A stretch of DNA of 64,000 nucleotides. Origin: Lineus longissimus (Eukaryota; Nemertea; Pilidiophora; Heteronemertea; Lineidae). The translations under genes were made by a program, and so were the position numbers. Positions 42,778 to 55,912 of the stretch are shown in pieces. The notes beneath the pieces were generated by a model that was given only the letters and a program-made list of their open reading frames with translations, did no database searches and had not been told where the DNA came from. Positions within the stretch are counted from its first letter, which is position 1; the number at the start of each line of letters is the position of its first letter. The stretch covers positions 20,318,219 through 20,382,218 of the forward strand of contig NC_088315.1 of NCBI RefSeq assembly GCF_910592395.1. Reading direction: 5' to 3'.

Positions 42778-44475
42778 GAATTCAGTCAGCGTATGGAAGG
42801 ATTCAGTCAGCGTAGAGAAGGTTTCAGTCAGCGTAGAGAAGGATTCAGTCAGCGCAGAGAAGGTTTCAGTCAGCGTAGAGAAGGATTCAGTCAGCGGAGA
42901 GAAGGATTCAGTCAGCGTAGAGAAGGATTCAGTTAGCGTAGAGAAGGATTCAGTCAGCGTAGAGAAGGATTCAGTCAGCGTAGAGAAGGTTTCAGTCAGC
43001 GTAGAGAAGGATTCAGTCAGCGTAGAGACGGATACAGTCAGCGCAGAGAAGGATTCAGTCAGCGTAGAGACGGATACAGTCAGCGTAGAGAAGGTTTCAG
43101 TCAGCGTAGAGAAGGATTCAGTCAGCGTAGAGACGGATACAGTCAGCGTAGAGAAGGTTTCAGTCAGCGTAGAGAAGAATTCAGTCAGCGTAGAGAAGGA
43201 TTCAGTCAGCGTAGAGAAGGATTCAGTCAGCGTAGAGAAGGATTCAGTCAGCGTAGAGAAGGATTCAGTCAGCGTAGAGAAGGATTCAGTCAGCGTAGAG
43301 ACGGATACAGTCAGCGTAGAGAAGGTTTCAGTCAGCGTAGAGAAGGATTCAGTCAGCGTAGAGAAGGTTTCAGTCAGCGTAGAGAAGGATTCAGTCAGCG
43401 TAGAGAAGGATTCAGTCAGCGTTGAGAAGGATTTAGTCAGCGTAGAGAAGGATTCAGTCAGCGTAGAGAAGGATTCAGTCAGCGTAGAGAAGGATTCAGT
43501 CAGCGTAGAGAAGGATTCAGTCAGCGTAGAGAAGGTTTCAGTCAGCGTAGAGAAGGATTCAGTCAGCGTAGAGAAGGATTCAGTCAGCGTAGAGAAGGAT
43601 TCAGTCAGCGTAGAGAAGGATTCAGTCAGCGTAGAGAAGGATTCAGTCAGCGTAGAGAAGGATTCAGTCAGCGTAGAGAAGGATTCAGTCAGCGTAGAGA
43701 AGGATTCAGTCAGCGTAGAGAAGGATTCAGTCAGCGTAGAGAAGGAGTCAGTCAGCGTAGAGAAGGTTTCAGTCAGCGTAGAGAAGGATTCAGTCAGCGT
43801 AGAGAAGGATTCAGTCAACGTAGAGAAGGTTTCAGTCAGCGTAGAGAGGGTTTCAGTCAGCGTAGAGAAGGTTTCAGTCAGCGGAGAAAAGGATTCAGTC
43901 ACTGGAGAGAAGGATTCAGTCAGCGTAGAGAAGGTTTCAGTCAGCGTAGAGAAGGATTCAGTCAGCGTAGAGACGGATACAGTCAGCGTAGAGAAGGTTT
44001 CAGTCAGCGTAGAGAAGGATTCAGTCAGCGTAGAGAAGGTTTCAGTCAGCGTAGAGAAGGATTCAGTCAGCGTAGAGAAGGATTCAGTAAGCGTAGAGAA
44101 GGATTCAGTCAGCGTAGAGAGGGTTTCAGTCAGCGTACAGAAGGATTCAGTCAGCGTAGAGAAGGATTCAGTCAGCGTAGAGAGGGTTTCAGTCAGCGTA
44201 CAGAAGGATTCAGTCAGCGTAGAGAAGGATTCGGTCAGCGTACAGAAGGATTCGGTCAGCGTAGAGAAGGATTCGGTCAGCGTAGAGAAGGATTCAGTCA
44301 GCGTAGAGAAGGTTTCAGTCAGCGGAGAGAAGGATTCAGTCAGCGTAGAGAAGGATTCAGTCAGCGTAGAGAAGGATTCAGTCAGCGTAGAGGAGGATTC
44401 AGTCAGCGTAGAGAAGGTTTCAGTCAGCGGAGAGAAGGATTCAGTCAGCGTAGAGAAGGATTCAGTCAGCGTACA
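42778..44475. repeat. 21-bp minisatellite, ~81 units, no net indel
   Basis: The unit is GGATTCAGTCAGCGTAGAGA plus A. TTCAGTCAGC occurs at 42781 and at 44461, exactly 80 periods apart, so reading frame is kept across the array. Units differ by recurrent substitutions (GGTTTC, GACGGATAC, TACAGAAGG, GGATTCGG). On the minus strand each unit reads as the heptad S-F-S-T-L-T-E and stays open from 44475 to a stop at 42664, ending in a ~40-residue unique tail. There is no ATG in that frame; the only near-cognate start is a GTG at 43902. The plus frame (GFSQRRE) is broken by stops near 42933 and 43420. I annotate a minisatellite and treat the coding reading as unproven. Confidence 0.9.
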
Positions 44476-46892
44476 ATTTTACTTTCATACAACCAGTGAT
44501 GCGCTTTATTGCGTTCCAGTTTCGGTTATGTAATAACACGGAGCACAGGCAGATCCACAACCGAGTCCATCAGTTCATCAGGTGATTGCTCTCACCTGTC
44601 TGATCCATGAAGTTCATCCATGAGAACTTCTATGGTACCTCTGATGAAATAAAGATTCAGAAAAGCATTACGGATGATAAAATATTCAGAGCCGTTTTGA
44701 TGGAACGTGATAGTGTTACTGATTGAAATTAACTGTTAAACTGTCAGTAGGGAAATTATAAGCAGGTTTTGACGATTCGTGGCTATTTTGTGTTTTTCTA
44801 CCACGGAATGAAAAAAGCTTTATGGATTCCCGATAAACCCCACATCATTTTACAACAGCCTGGCAGTTCAGAGATTACTGGTTATCAATTGAGTGAAATT
44901 ATGCGTTTTTAGAATTTCGTATGACATTTTCTCTGTAAAGTTTAGTCAATTGAGGAACATGTCTCCAAGTTAAGGAAATGGTGAATTTAGCTGTTATTCG
45001 AGCAATACTGGTGGTAACGAGAGAGGAATGTGTAATTCGTGGTATAGAGTAAGCAAAATGCCATTATTGTAACTAAGTGGTTGTTGGCAGCATGAGCAAA
45101 TTCGTTATTTGGTGGAAGGAATTGCATTTCAAATGTCAAGGCAGTTTGTTACATGAACTTAAAAGTAGATATTACTTAAAAACGAGTACGAAATTGTGGT
45201 GATGGCCACATATTAAACACGCCAAGTACATTCAGCCTGATGAATTGGCATAAAAGCGTGCTTAACCACTCGACAATTTCCATTCAATCTACCCAGTCAC
45301 TTGATGATAGTGATATCTACCATACCCAGGATACTCGTATTGCCTTTCGCATGTGACATGCAAGATTCGGAGACTTTCCAAACTAATCAAACTAGCTATC
45401 ATACTTGATTGGTTCCAGACAGTTTCGGTTATAATATGTCTGTCAATTACCCAATAGCTCATCTACTTAGACGAGGGTCATATCCTTTACAGGCATCGTT
45501 GCGGGTATCTCCTTTCGCCAAGTTCGACTTGGTCATTCACCTTGATTTTAGGCGAGGATGGCAATTCCATGCAAGCAGTGTTGAACGCGTTGGCGATTCG
45601 AACACATAATTATTTTCTTGTACCGTGAGGGAAATCGTCTATGCGTAACTTATCGCTCTTGTCGCATTCGCAGTTTATCCGCGTAATGGAGGGCTGATCG
45701 ACAGGTAAAAACTTAATCAGCAGTCAAGCCTTCTATGTCCTTGAACAACTACAAAATTAGTCAACGCGATTAGTTATGTTGTCTCCATTGGTTAAGCCCA
45801 TTCTGTTTAACTAAGTAATGTCAGATATCCATGGATATCTGGTAAGGTTAATGTCAAGTTTTTGACGAACTTCTTTTGGGAAACCGGGCCAAGGTTATGA
45901 AACAGCTTCTATCTACCTCTGCGCTTTGAGCTGCACGATGCCTCGTCAATGCATGATCTACAAGCATGGCAGCATGTGTCAGCTTTACCATCAAGGAACG
46001 AGTCCTGAAATCTAATGCCAAAATCGAATTTCAAACCAATCTGAATCTGCCTGGGGTTACGCACGTGGGTGTCGAAATGTATTAAACCAGCAATGTGTGG
46101 CAGTGCTGATTAAACCTTGATTTGTCAACTCATATCTATGGTAAAAGAGCGCATATTGGAGTTTGCCAAATGACTTCAATGCTGCGATGGTGCATGTGGC
46201 TGATTTCTGCTGTTATGAATCATTACAACAACAATATATGTACTTCCTTTGAAAATGTTCGTAACTGACGTCGAAACCTGACGTGGACTTTGAAAAAAGG
46301 TCATGACATTTATGGTTAAAACTTACTACCAAAGTCTAATATGATTAGATTAATTCCTATGACAAATTAGCTGCACACCTTCCTATTTTTTCTGTATCAC
46401 AAATTGGTGTTAGCTGATACCCCTAGTTTCGCGATTGTAACCCTGAAAATGGATACACGAATAGAGTGTACCTGATTAGCGTGATTTGTGTAATGCGATG
46501 CATCCACAGACTGATTGTACTTGTGTGGCTGCACCTATAAAAATATGACATTTGCCAAACACGGGGTTCATTTTCCGCTATGCGTCTGATATCAGTGTAA
46601 TCAACCCAAAGGGTGAAAGAACGGTAGAGTTGTGCTTCAGGCGAAACAGGCATCTTTCTCGGAGTCGCAGTTTTTGTGTCTTTTCATAATCGTCGATTCT
46701 ATTCGCCTATAATTAGGCTCTGATGAATAGCTTAGGCCAACCCAATAAAAAGGAGTCACTCCATGTCATTGAGAACGGTCTGGTCATTCATTCCACCAGT
46801 GTATTTGGGGCAAACATCGTGCTGCCTTTATAACTGACGACTCTCATTTAATCATTTCATTGTTTAGGCATTACACTACTGGGGCAAGCAAT
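44476..46892. other. No supported gene
   Basis: AT-rich sequence without recognisable coding frames, RNA genes or repeats beyond simple words. The flank shows no second copy of the 21-bp unit. Confidence 0.4.
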
Positions 46893-47448
46893 AACTTATG
46901 GCAGCTACCCGCCTCAAGCAGGGAGATGTTATACAATTGTTTCGATGCAAGACATCTTCCCGCCTCTAGTAAAAGGGTGAAGGTCCCGTCATCGCAGATT
47001 TAGCGGAGATTATCGAATAACTGTACCGGAGTGTGTCAACGAAGGAATCTTGGCGCTTGACATACACGATATGGTAGACTTATGGCAGCTACCCGCCTCA
47101 AGCAGGGAGATGTTATACAATTGTTTCGATGAATGACATCTTCCCGCCTCTAGTAAAAGGGTGAAGGTCCCGTCATCGCAGATTTAGCGGAGATTATCGA
47201 ATAACTGTACCGGAGTGTGTCAACGAAGGAATCTTGGCGCTTGACATATACACGATATGGTAGACTTATGGCAGCTACCCGCCTCAAGCAGGGAGATGTT
47301 ATACAATTGTTTCGATGCAAGACATCTTCCCGCCTCTAGTAAAAGGGTGAAGGTCCCGTCATCGCAGATTTAGCGGAGATTATCGAATAACTGTACCGGA
47401 GTGTGTCAACGAAGGAATCTTGGCGCTTGACATACACGATATGGTAGA
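46893..47448. repeat. 185-bp unit in three near-identical tandem copies
   Basis: Copies run 46893-47077, 47078-47263 and 47264-47448. They differ at only a few sites: GATGAATGAC versus GATGCAAGAC, and one inserted TA. Each unit carries an imperfect inverted repeat (AAGCAGGGAGATGT against ACATCTTCCCGCCTC) about 20 nt apart. No coding frame spans the array. Confidence 0.95.
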
Positions 47449-50246
47449 CTACTACGTGTCTTTCTTGGTGGATAGTGAACATGGTGAACATATGCACTTG
47501 CTTGTTGTGATTTAGAGGTATTGTAACAGGGTATGAGTATCGAAGAAGCACGTACGGAGGTTTTAATTATCGTACTATACTGCGAAATGAACTGGCCTTG
47601 TTTGATCGTAAGAAAGGAAACGCATGGTACAGCATATCCAAGCATACATTCGTTCTTTGACGCACTCAAACACATTCATTCGTTAATCTCCACTGAAACC
47701 TGCGTTGACACAAGAACTCAAATCGTTTTACTTGATGCGGATAGCTTTGTAATGCCTCAGCGGTGAAACAATTGAATATCCGGCTTTTGATATCTTAGCG
47801 ATATTTCCAAAATTGATTTAAGACCTCCGAAAGCATTTTGATATCAAAGACTCATCTGATCAAACATCAAGACAATCTGGCAAACATTAATCTGCTTTGC
47901 TTTCATCATTGGTAAACTCGGTTTATAACCTGGACGCATAATCTTGCTGGAGATGACAAAATGTTGTCAAGCCTTGAGCTAGACGTCTGGCTTGCTCTTG
48001 TGGATTATGTGCGTGGTGCGTTGATAACGATTTCATATAAAACTGTTCCAGGAGGCTGAATGCGATCATATTCTGAAATGGGACAACCAACTTGCTTGCA
48101 CGGATGCTGGAACAGGAGCTGTTTGCCTTTACCGGGTCTGCTTCCGGCGAATCTCGTAGCCACCAAGAGACAACTAACCCGACAAAGTGTACTGTTGCAC
48201 ACTCAGCATCAAGGCGTATGATCTCTAGTCTACCGTACAATATTGTGCACTTTAAGCTTGTCGAGGTCGTCAAGGGTATATTGCTCAGCCAGCAAGTTAT
48301 ATAGTGTTAGATTGTCCATTATCCGAACCAAAACACTGACATGGTATGGTAGTAACACCCAGCGACAACGCTTGTGCTGATTTATTTCCGAAATCTTCGG
48401 AGGCTTTCAGCGTCCTTCAAGCATCGTCAAGCATTTATTGCTGAATCGGCAGTCCCCCATTACCTTTATTGAACATGATGAAGTGATGTACTCAAGAGCT
48501 CATAAAGTGCAATTAGAAGATAAGAAAGTGCTTCGGTTTACTTAAGGATCTCGGAGAGTGCTGGTTTTGTAAAGTTTCGTCTGGAGTGACGACGGCACCT
48601 ACGGTTACGGGGGGGGGGGGGGGGGGAGTAGTGTGAAAACCACCCTCATCATTCCTCACATCGGAAAAGAAGCTCAAAGATATAACGCGACGCCCCAAGA
48701 ACTGCCTATTTTGCATGCGCCGAAAACCACTTTAATGAGAGCATTACACAAAGAGTATGGAAATCCCTGTCCATTGGGCTTCTGTCTCAATCAATCTGAT
48801 CATTGCCAACCCAACGATACGTCGAGTGCTGCAATATGACGCTCAAAAGCAAGGACGGAGGGCCATAGCATTAGCCTACTACTTCAAATTAACACAATTG
48901 CTGTTTCGTATGGTCAGTCGGTTTGTAATCCTTACACGGTGTTCATCGATCTTTGCGACCAGTCCACTTCAGGTTGTGGTACATTTAAGACCACCACTTC
49001 ATTACGTACCGTGCTGGGCAGACACGGTGGATATCATAAGCGGCTTAAGGCACTGACCATGGTCATTAGGCACAAGAGAGCATCATCACCGCGCAGCCGT
49101 GAGGGTATAGACGCGTTTGATGATGTGACAATCTATGAATAATCTTCCACCTTCCCAATAGAAGAACTCCGCTATGCGAATCGGCCGAGTTTTTCACATG
49201 AAGATTCTTCTCGTTTTACCTGAGGTGACTGCCCCACACCTTAAGCCGTTATCGAGTAATTGAGTATGACACTTTTCCTCGGGCGCACTTCAGCCACACC
49301 GGTTACAAAACTTTGATCATTCCACGGAAAAAATGCTCAGGATATTATCGTGTCTTTACCGAAAATGAGCACATAAGAAAACGAATTCCTCCCTAGGGAT
49401 AGATTGTGTAAATATTGTGGTTGATGTGCATGGCCAATAATGATGCAATCAGTATCTTTTTGCCACGGGGACCTCGTCAGGAATGGCTGGAGATAGTTAC
49501 TGAAGTTTTGCTGTCGACGCCATAAGGACAGCCATCATCCATGTTTACAAACATGGGTCGATATGACGTTGAAAGGTTATTCATGCAGTGATACTTGCTA
49601 AATAAAGCGAGCATACCTACGGATCATGGCTGCAATCATGTGCCATAACAATAAACAACTTGGAATTTAGTCCGAGCCTCAACTCGAACCCGCCCTATGT
49701 CACTCCATTTTAAAGCACTCGTGCATTCTTACGAACAGTTTAAAAAAATACATTGCCAAAAATTATTTGATCAATCTTGAATTTATTTCGTAGAAAACAT
49801 TGATGCAATCCAATGATACTGGTCACGAAGCACGCATTTGACCGTTCCCGAGCAATAAAATCCAGTGGGGAAAAGACTCTCCGTCGTTGTGTCTCATGCT
49901 TTGGCTTACTGTGATGCAGCACGATGTTGACATTTCCAAGGCGTGACAGTCCTTCGCACGGCAGCAAAAAACCCATGATTGGATTTGAAAAAAAATCGAG
50001 TTAGGAGAAACGGAAAGACATTTGTATTCGTCGTTTGGAACAACCGGATGAAGAATCGGTTGTAGGCGGTCCGGGATTGCGTCGGAGGGAAGTTATTGCC
50101 AATCAATTTTTTTGGATTAGAGCAAATTTTGCCAGTGTGGGTTCTTTGTTTCATGTTCAGAAATCATCCGTTAAAATGTCGGTCAAATCTAAGCTGATTT
50201 CTGCTGATATTACTACACAGTCTCAAATCAGAGACTTTCTTTATTA
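47449..50246. other. No supported gene; G18 tract inside
   Basis: An ATG-initiated 77-codon frame at 47533-47766 (+) begins inside the flank of the tandem repeat and has no recognisable motif. A G18 run lies at 48609-48626. Several 60-100-codon frames overlap on both strands, which argues against any being real. Confidence 0.35.
48609..48626. repeat. G18 homopolymer
   Basis: Eighteen consecutive G between AAC-free flanks (CGGTTAC before, AGTAGTG after). Simple sequence. Confidence 0.9.
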
Positions 50247-50422
50247 GTACGTGATTTCGCTCCTGCATAACTAATCGTGGTGATTACTTTTGCACTTGTT
50301 CAGGCAAGGCAATAGGCGGGGTAACAGCGTATTATGTGATCACCCGCCACCCCTTCCATTTGCCAGATTAACTGCGAATTCAACAACCAAAATTAGTTAT
50401 GCATGAGCGATATCGCTTGTAC
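50247..50422. mobile_element. MITE-like element, copy 2 of the GTAC-ended family
   Basis: Terminal repeats GTACGTGATTTCGCTCCTGC and (reverse complement of the right end) GTACAAGCGATATCGCTCAT continue into GCATAACTAAT on both sides. The 96-bp core is shared with 12136-12304 with one mismatch, so both copies moved recently. Confidence 0.8.
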
Positions 50423-51433
50423 TAGTACTCAATTATGACTACATTCTAGACGATCGAGTTCAGTCTACCAATTTGCTTCACCAATTACGTATCAGACAAC
50501 TAATTTCGGACTTGTATATGCTCATAACCGAGGATGTGAACCTGTGATGACAAATAAGCCTTTCAGCAAATACAAAACGTTTTCGAAAATATTAGTTTAT
50601 GCTTGATGGATTTAAAAGATGGTTGACGGCCTTTAAATATGGCGTCGAAAATGATAAATGAAAACCGACAGGCAACGAGTGATGTTCCTAAATTGACCGG
50701 TCCATTTCTGATGGCCTGGGGTAGTATGGTCATCAGCGGCTGCAATAATAAAAGGGCGCGGAGATCACAAATGGAATATTCTGCCCGAGGTGAAACCGGA
50801 TAAATATGCGAATTCAGGCAAATTGTCTTCACTCGTTACTGCAATGTACGAGCCCATTAACCAGTTGACAATAATGGGGATAGTTCAGTCGCGGGTTTCG
50901 TAAAAAAGTTTGTTAACAGGCATGACACCTTGCACTACTTTCAACTTATGAGACTGCATCTGTATTTTCAATCTAGGTGTCTGCCATGTGGAATTCCCCG
51001 AAGGTTTTTTCTGCCATTTCAGTATGTTGACAACGCTGCCCTAGTCTTTTCCCCACCATCACGATGTCACCGCGATAAATGTAATAACATTCACATCAAC
51101 AGTCCCAGATCAAATTATTGGCTGTATAATTCGGCCATTTTTGACAGTAAGTGTAGCAGTATCATTGCCATAAATATCAATATATAGTTTGGGTTGACGT
51201 GCTGAGGTTACGGTATGTATTGGGACAAGGAATCGGCTCTGCAGTGCGTTTCAGAAAGGCAGGTTTTTCATTTGGTGTCGGAAGGCGAAACGCTCTACAT
51301 AATTAAGTGACAGAAGTAAGTCTCGTCTCGATAGATGAATATAAAGTATCGGGGTCTCCGGTCGCGTTGTGATTTTGTCTCCTTTCATTTCTTAGAAAGA
51401 TGCGGACCCACCCCTGATTTTTAACAGGTAAGA

Positions 51434-51700
51434 GTTTGTCAGACAGATCTGGCCAAAGGTACTTGGCTGACCTCTTGTCACTAAACTGTAACAGTGTGAT
51501 CACAAATAGTAATGTTACACAGCCCTGGGCAGCCGGTGTCATAGTTGACTGGCTCTAGTTGATTCCATGAACTAGCATTAGTTAGGCCTACTCTGAGGAT
51601 AATCTAGTGTTGTGCAACACCACTATCTTTTGGTAAATGTGATATGGTCACATTCCTGAGTTCAGCTGAGTACCTTTGGCCAGAATGAGTGGAACACACT
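51434..51700 (+). mobile_element. Best-preserved copy of the TCTGGCCAAAGGTAC MITE family
   Basis: Inverted repeats at 51448-51470 and 51662-51684 match at 21 of 23 positions. Homology to the other copies extends ~14 bp beyond each, so these are subterminal. The interior has a GTGATCACAAATAGTAATG segment and no coding capacity. Related copies: 19134, 32645, 33890 and 37387. Confidence 0.8.
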
Positions 51701-53104
51701 ATAAACAGATGCGGCAACGGTAGATGTTAGAGAGCAATAACATGAGGAGGAGATAATTAGAATGCTTGAAAAAAGCTTTTGCTGGAGATAATGATGTTGC
51801 CGAAATCGTCTGTAGTCTGCTAATGACTTCGCCACGCGACATATCGTGTCTTACTCCTTAACACGCTTACAAAAGAAACTGATATACACAATGTGATTAA
51901 TACCTGGCCAATTTGTAGACAGATATTAGACGCCACAGAATCATCGCAATTATAACCTGGGGATAAATAGATGGCCATTTCATCGAACGGAATAAGGCAA
52001 GTGGCCAATTTGACATGAAAGCTTACAAGATATGATCGTCTACAAACATTTCGTTGCTCAGTAAGTCAAAAGAAGTATCAGTGTTTCGTCTTTTGAAATA
52101 GTAAGCTGACCTAAATGATCAGATACCATGAAAGGAATTGGCCATACCAGGTGTGTGCTTGGTGAAGAAGCAGACATTTCGCCTTTACGTGATCTTTCGT
52201 GGATTTCGTGTCACAAAGTTGCTTTTGGTATGATGAGGGATTCGTGTGTGTTACGACCATCAATGACCCATCCTTAAAAACGTGTCTCATCAAGCAGTTG
52301 TTTCAGAAGTCACAAACAAGATAAATATTTATTATGGAATATAAAAACAACACCTTTTTCATGGTCGGTAATCATATCTAAGTATAATAGTTATGTAAAC
52401 CACCAAATGTTCGCATCTCTCTTTATTTTCGCGAATGCGAAAATAAAACGCCGCGAAAATTTCATTGAGTATGAATTCATCGACGAGATGAACGAAGCTA
52501 GTTTCTCGTGTTCATTCTCTTTGACATAAACATGTTACTTTTCTTTTAGAGTATCTGGTGCCGCTTTCCAATAATTGGTTCATGATTAGTCCATGTCCAT
52601 CTCAGAGAGCTGACACGGACGTGCGAGTGTAATCGTCGGAAATATTCGTAAAAAAACAGTAATCAAAATCCTTTGCTATATCACGTTCAAATGTCTTTTT
52701 GACATTTCTTCTGGCTCTCACACAACACGACGGACATGATCCCTCAGCCCGTGAGTGAGTGTGCATTGAAGTCGTTAGATTGAGTCATCCAGCATTATTA
52801 CGGTGGTTCTCGGGATTTGAGCCTGTTAACATGTGACGAATAGTATATTTCTTATAAAAACTCCTTCAATTTCTTTACTCGAGAATTCTTGAAAAAAAGA
52901 AGCGTTGAAATCGATGTGTCGCACTTCTATCAAGACGATCCAAGGTCACATCTAGATGTGATCAATTCATCAATCAGTCCTGGAATACCTCGTTCGATTG
53001 GCCTGTGACACTTCGGTGACTCGACTGACATTATCAAGATCAACGAATCGACGTCGATCGAATACATGAAATACAAATGTAAAACACGTGAACCATTGAT
53101 AGTG
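51701..53104. other. No supported gene
   Basis: AT-rich sequence with only short unrecognised frames. It contains the GCG-rich fragment at 52420-52475. Confidence 0.4.
52420..52475. repeat. TTTTCGCG / GCCGCGAAAA repeat fragment
   Basis: TATTTTCGCGAATGCGAAAA followed by CGCCGCGAAAATTTC resembles 1878-1965. A short internal palindrome is formed by TTTTCGC-GAAT-GCGAAAA. Confidence 0.5.
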
Positions 53105-53228
53105 ATGTCAGCCGGGTTAAACCACGCGCCTCCCTGGGAGATCTCGTGATATTTGGGTGGTCGATCGCTCTGGTAAAACATCGTAGCTACAATCCAACTT
53201 TGCCTCAGGAATTGACGGAGGCGCGCAA
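53105..53228 (-). repeat. Dispersed repeat, copy shared with 18396-18515
   Basis: The reverse complement carries TTGGATTGTAGCTACGATG, GCGATCGACCACCCAAATAT and CTCCCAGGGAGGCGCG in the same order as the first copy. A 120-codon open frame (52930-53292, -) runs through it, but only the repeat part is shared and the other copy is frameshifted. I do not call a gene. Confidence 0.5.
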
Positions 53229-55812
53229 TGTCTTGGAACGAGACTGTAGTGATGTCATCGTCTAGTTTGACGACCAGGAAGCTCACCAACACTCTGCACG
53301 AAGGTGTTATGACTGAGTTACTTTTTTCTTGTCAACTACCGAACAGTTCCCAAAGTCAACAATTCAGATTGATTATGTTCGTATGATATTCGCTGTGGCT
53401 ATTCTTACACGAGTGTAAGCTGTTTCTTGCAGGGTATTCTTGGGTGAGAGCCATTTGTAAATGCGCAGATACGGAAATGTGACTTGCCAATTTTGTTAAA
53501 TGAAGAATATTCTGACATAATTTACTTCGCGATCAACTCAGCTGATGCAAACTTCATCGAGACGGAAATTTCCACGATGAGCAGGCGCTAACAAAAGTGG
53601 CGTAGAAATAGCCTGTCGTGACGGAATGTCTGTACGTTTCCTGTAGCAGGGTAGGCCTATATGCTATGGAGATGATGGAAACAACACCTCGAGTCCACTA
53701 GGGAACAGTCGATAGATACGCAGCCTTTCACGAGCATGATGCATAGCGTATGCGTAGTCATTGGACGAGTGGAATAATGACGGGAAATGGGTGATCAACG
53801 GCGGAAATCGAGAGGAAATCTCTCCTTGAATTGAGATCGTTCCGGGAGTCTGTAGCACATCGATCATGTCATTGATCAGAGTACTATGAAGCTCAACTCG
53901 CACGGACAAGCTCTTTTTACCCGAAAAGAGGTGGGGTCAAACCCCTCCTTTGGCTTCCCTCGGTCTGAAAGTCGGCCGAAATCTGCATGATAAACACCAT
54001 TTTGCCCAAAATTATTCAAAGCGAGCCTTTATATTTTTGCTACGGCCAGATCTGATACTTTTTGAGAATGTGCCATTTTAAATCACAAGAACTTGGCTCC
54101 GATTGATTAGTTCCGAGCGTCAACAGAACCCGATATACGCTGTCACACTGGACTTGAAATCGCTAGCATCATACTCTAGATTTTAGACATGGTGCAAAAA
54201 CGTGGCAGATCTATCACTCTTGGTGGGGAATTGATGATCACTGCCTGACTGCCGACGGAAATCCAATTGGCATTTGCCGGAGGCAAGGCGATTATCGACA
54301 TTTTTTTGTAACTGGCACTGTTATAACTCAAACACAGAACGGTTGGAGATAAAACTAGATAGACTAATCTGGCACGTACTGACACCGTGTTTGATTGAGA
54401 ATCCGATTGAAAACAACATCCCAGCCTGCCCTGTTGGAGTCCTAGACTTGATACATGTATCACAGACCAAGAATAACATGCCAAATTATGTTTCACTTGT
54501 GTTGATGAATGTTGCTATTTATCATCTTAAATGAAATAGGAGGCTATTGCGGCTATTACACGCTTATGAAGATTGATAAACGGCAAGTGGTCGTGTTCCG
54601 GATATTGCTGGTATTTGATTCACCATTAGCAGAAGCACTAGCACAGTTGTGATGTATTCTGAGACAGGATACTTGAGGATAAGGCATCGTTACTGGAGAG
54701 TAATATTGATATAGTCGTAAAGCAATGTTGTGTTTAGTAACTGCATTATAAAGTCACGTTACGTTTGTTTTTGGTTTATCTGACTGGACATAATGGTTAC
54801 GTGCGACAACTGAATTTGATCGTGAATATCCTTCTTCCTCGGCTTTCAACCTGGCTAAACTAAATGCCAATTTCAGGGGTGAGAGTCAGTTCTTTGTTCT
54901 CAAGGGAACAGTCACCCACCCTTGCAATCGGCATCACCTCATTTGGAAGGAGGTCTATTTGCTTTAGGATTTGAAGTTCTAGCTAAAATGGTGCATGGTG
55001 CTTATGATCACCATCTCACACTCGTCGAACACTGTCCGACCGATAACTTTGGTAGGCGTGGCGGGTGTCATCTGTCTTATGTTTTATATACCTATTCAAA
55101 TGAACTGAACAGTGCTTCGACGAGTCCATGTCAGATTACCGGTAGGCCACCATGTACACGTGGGTCCAGTATGGCTATATACACAGTGTACTGTCCATGT
55201 ATCATGTCTGTACAATACGTCCAAGTCAATTGGGTAATAATCTATTGAATCGTTTCTATTTACAGTTGTGAATAGGTCGACCCCGGACCACTTCGCCGTG
55301 GTATAATGCACCATTGTTCCGATTTTGGATACAGACTGTGATCGAGACGAGCAAGGGCATTGAAATGGAGCTCGGTGCTAATAAAAGCATGTAAACATTT
55401 GAAAACTGTTCCTGTTTTGTGGTTCAGTGGCGGGTGATGGTGCTTGTCTCATGATGAGGGACTTCAAATATGATCTTGATATAGTTCAGGAGTCTGTGCT
55501 TGTGACACTAGGATAGCCACCGCACGCCACATCTATCCCATCCGAAAATAAAATGGAAAGGCAATTGGTCGTATGCGACCTACTCGAGAGCAGAGTCTGT
55601 CACCATAGTCGAGTTGATCATGTCTCGGAACATGATTAGCTAATGGGACGACAAACTATTATTTTTAGTTGCTGCATGCTCGCTCAAGCTATTTTCATCA
55701 AAAGACAATCTGACGCGCGATGTCTTCGTGGTTAAATGATAGCGACTCAAACCTTTCTATAAAGCGAACACAGACTGACAAATGATGCAGGTCGATCGTC
55801 GGTCTTACTTTA
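53229..55812. other. No supported gene
   Basis: Short frames on both strands overlap (for example 54176-54534 and 54922-55314) with no motif I recognise. I see no RNA gene or strong repeat. Confidence 0.4.
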
Positions 55813-55912
55813 CAAGCTGACATGCATGCATAAAAACCCTAACGGCCAAGTTAGAAAACACGAACGCCCGTCCGCCATGTTTTGAACGACCGGTCAGCCA
55901 TGTTTCAAACGC
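55813..55912 (-). repeat. Dispersed repeat, 'TTATGCATGTCAGCTT' family, copy 2
   Basis: AAGCTGACATGCATGCATAA, then CGGCCAAGTTAGAAAACACG. Its reverse complement matches 56545-56602 over about 57 bp with about five mismatches. Internally GCCATGTTTTGAACG and GCCATGTTTCAAACG form a short direct repeat. Confidence 0.65.

Noticed and set aside
42793-42935. Plus-strand 'GFSQRRE' repeat protein starting at an ATG
   Set aside because: The frame is closed by a TAG near 42933 and again by a TGA near 43420.
52930-53292. 120-codon minus frame with a 'KLDDDI' word, considered as a glycosyltransferase
   Set aside because: Only the DxD-like word fits. The downstream part is a dispersed nucleotide repeat that also occurs, frameshifted, at 18396-18515.
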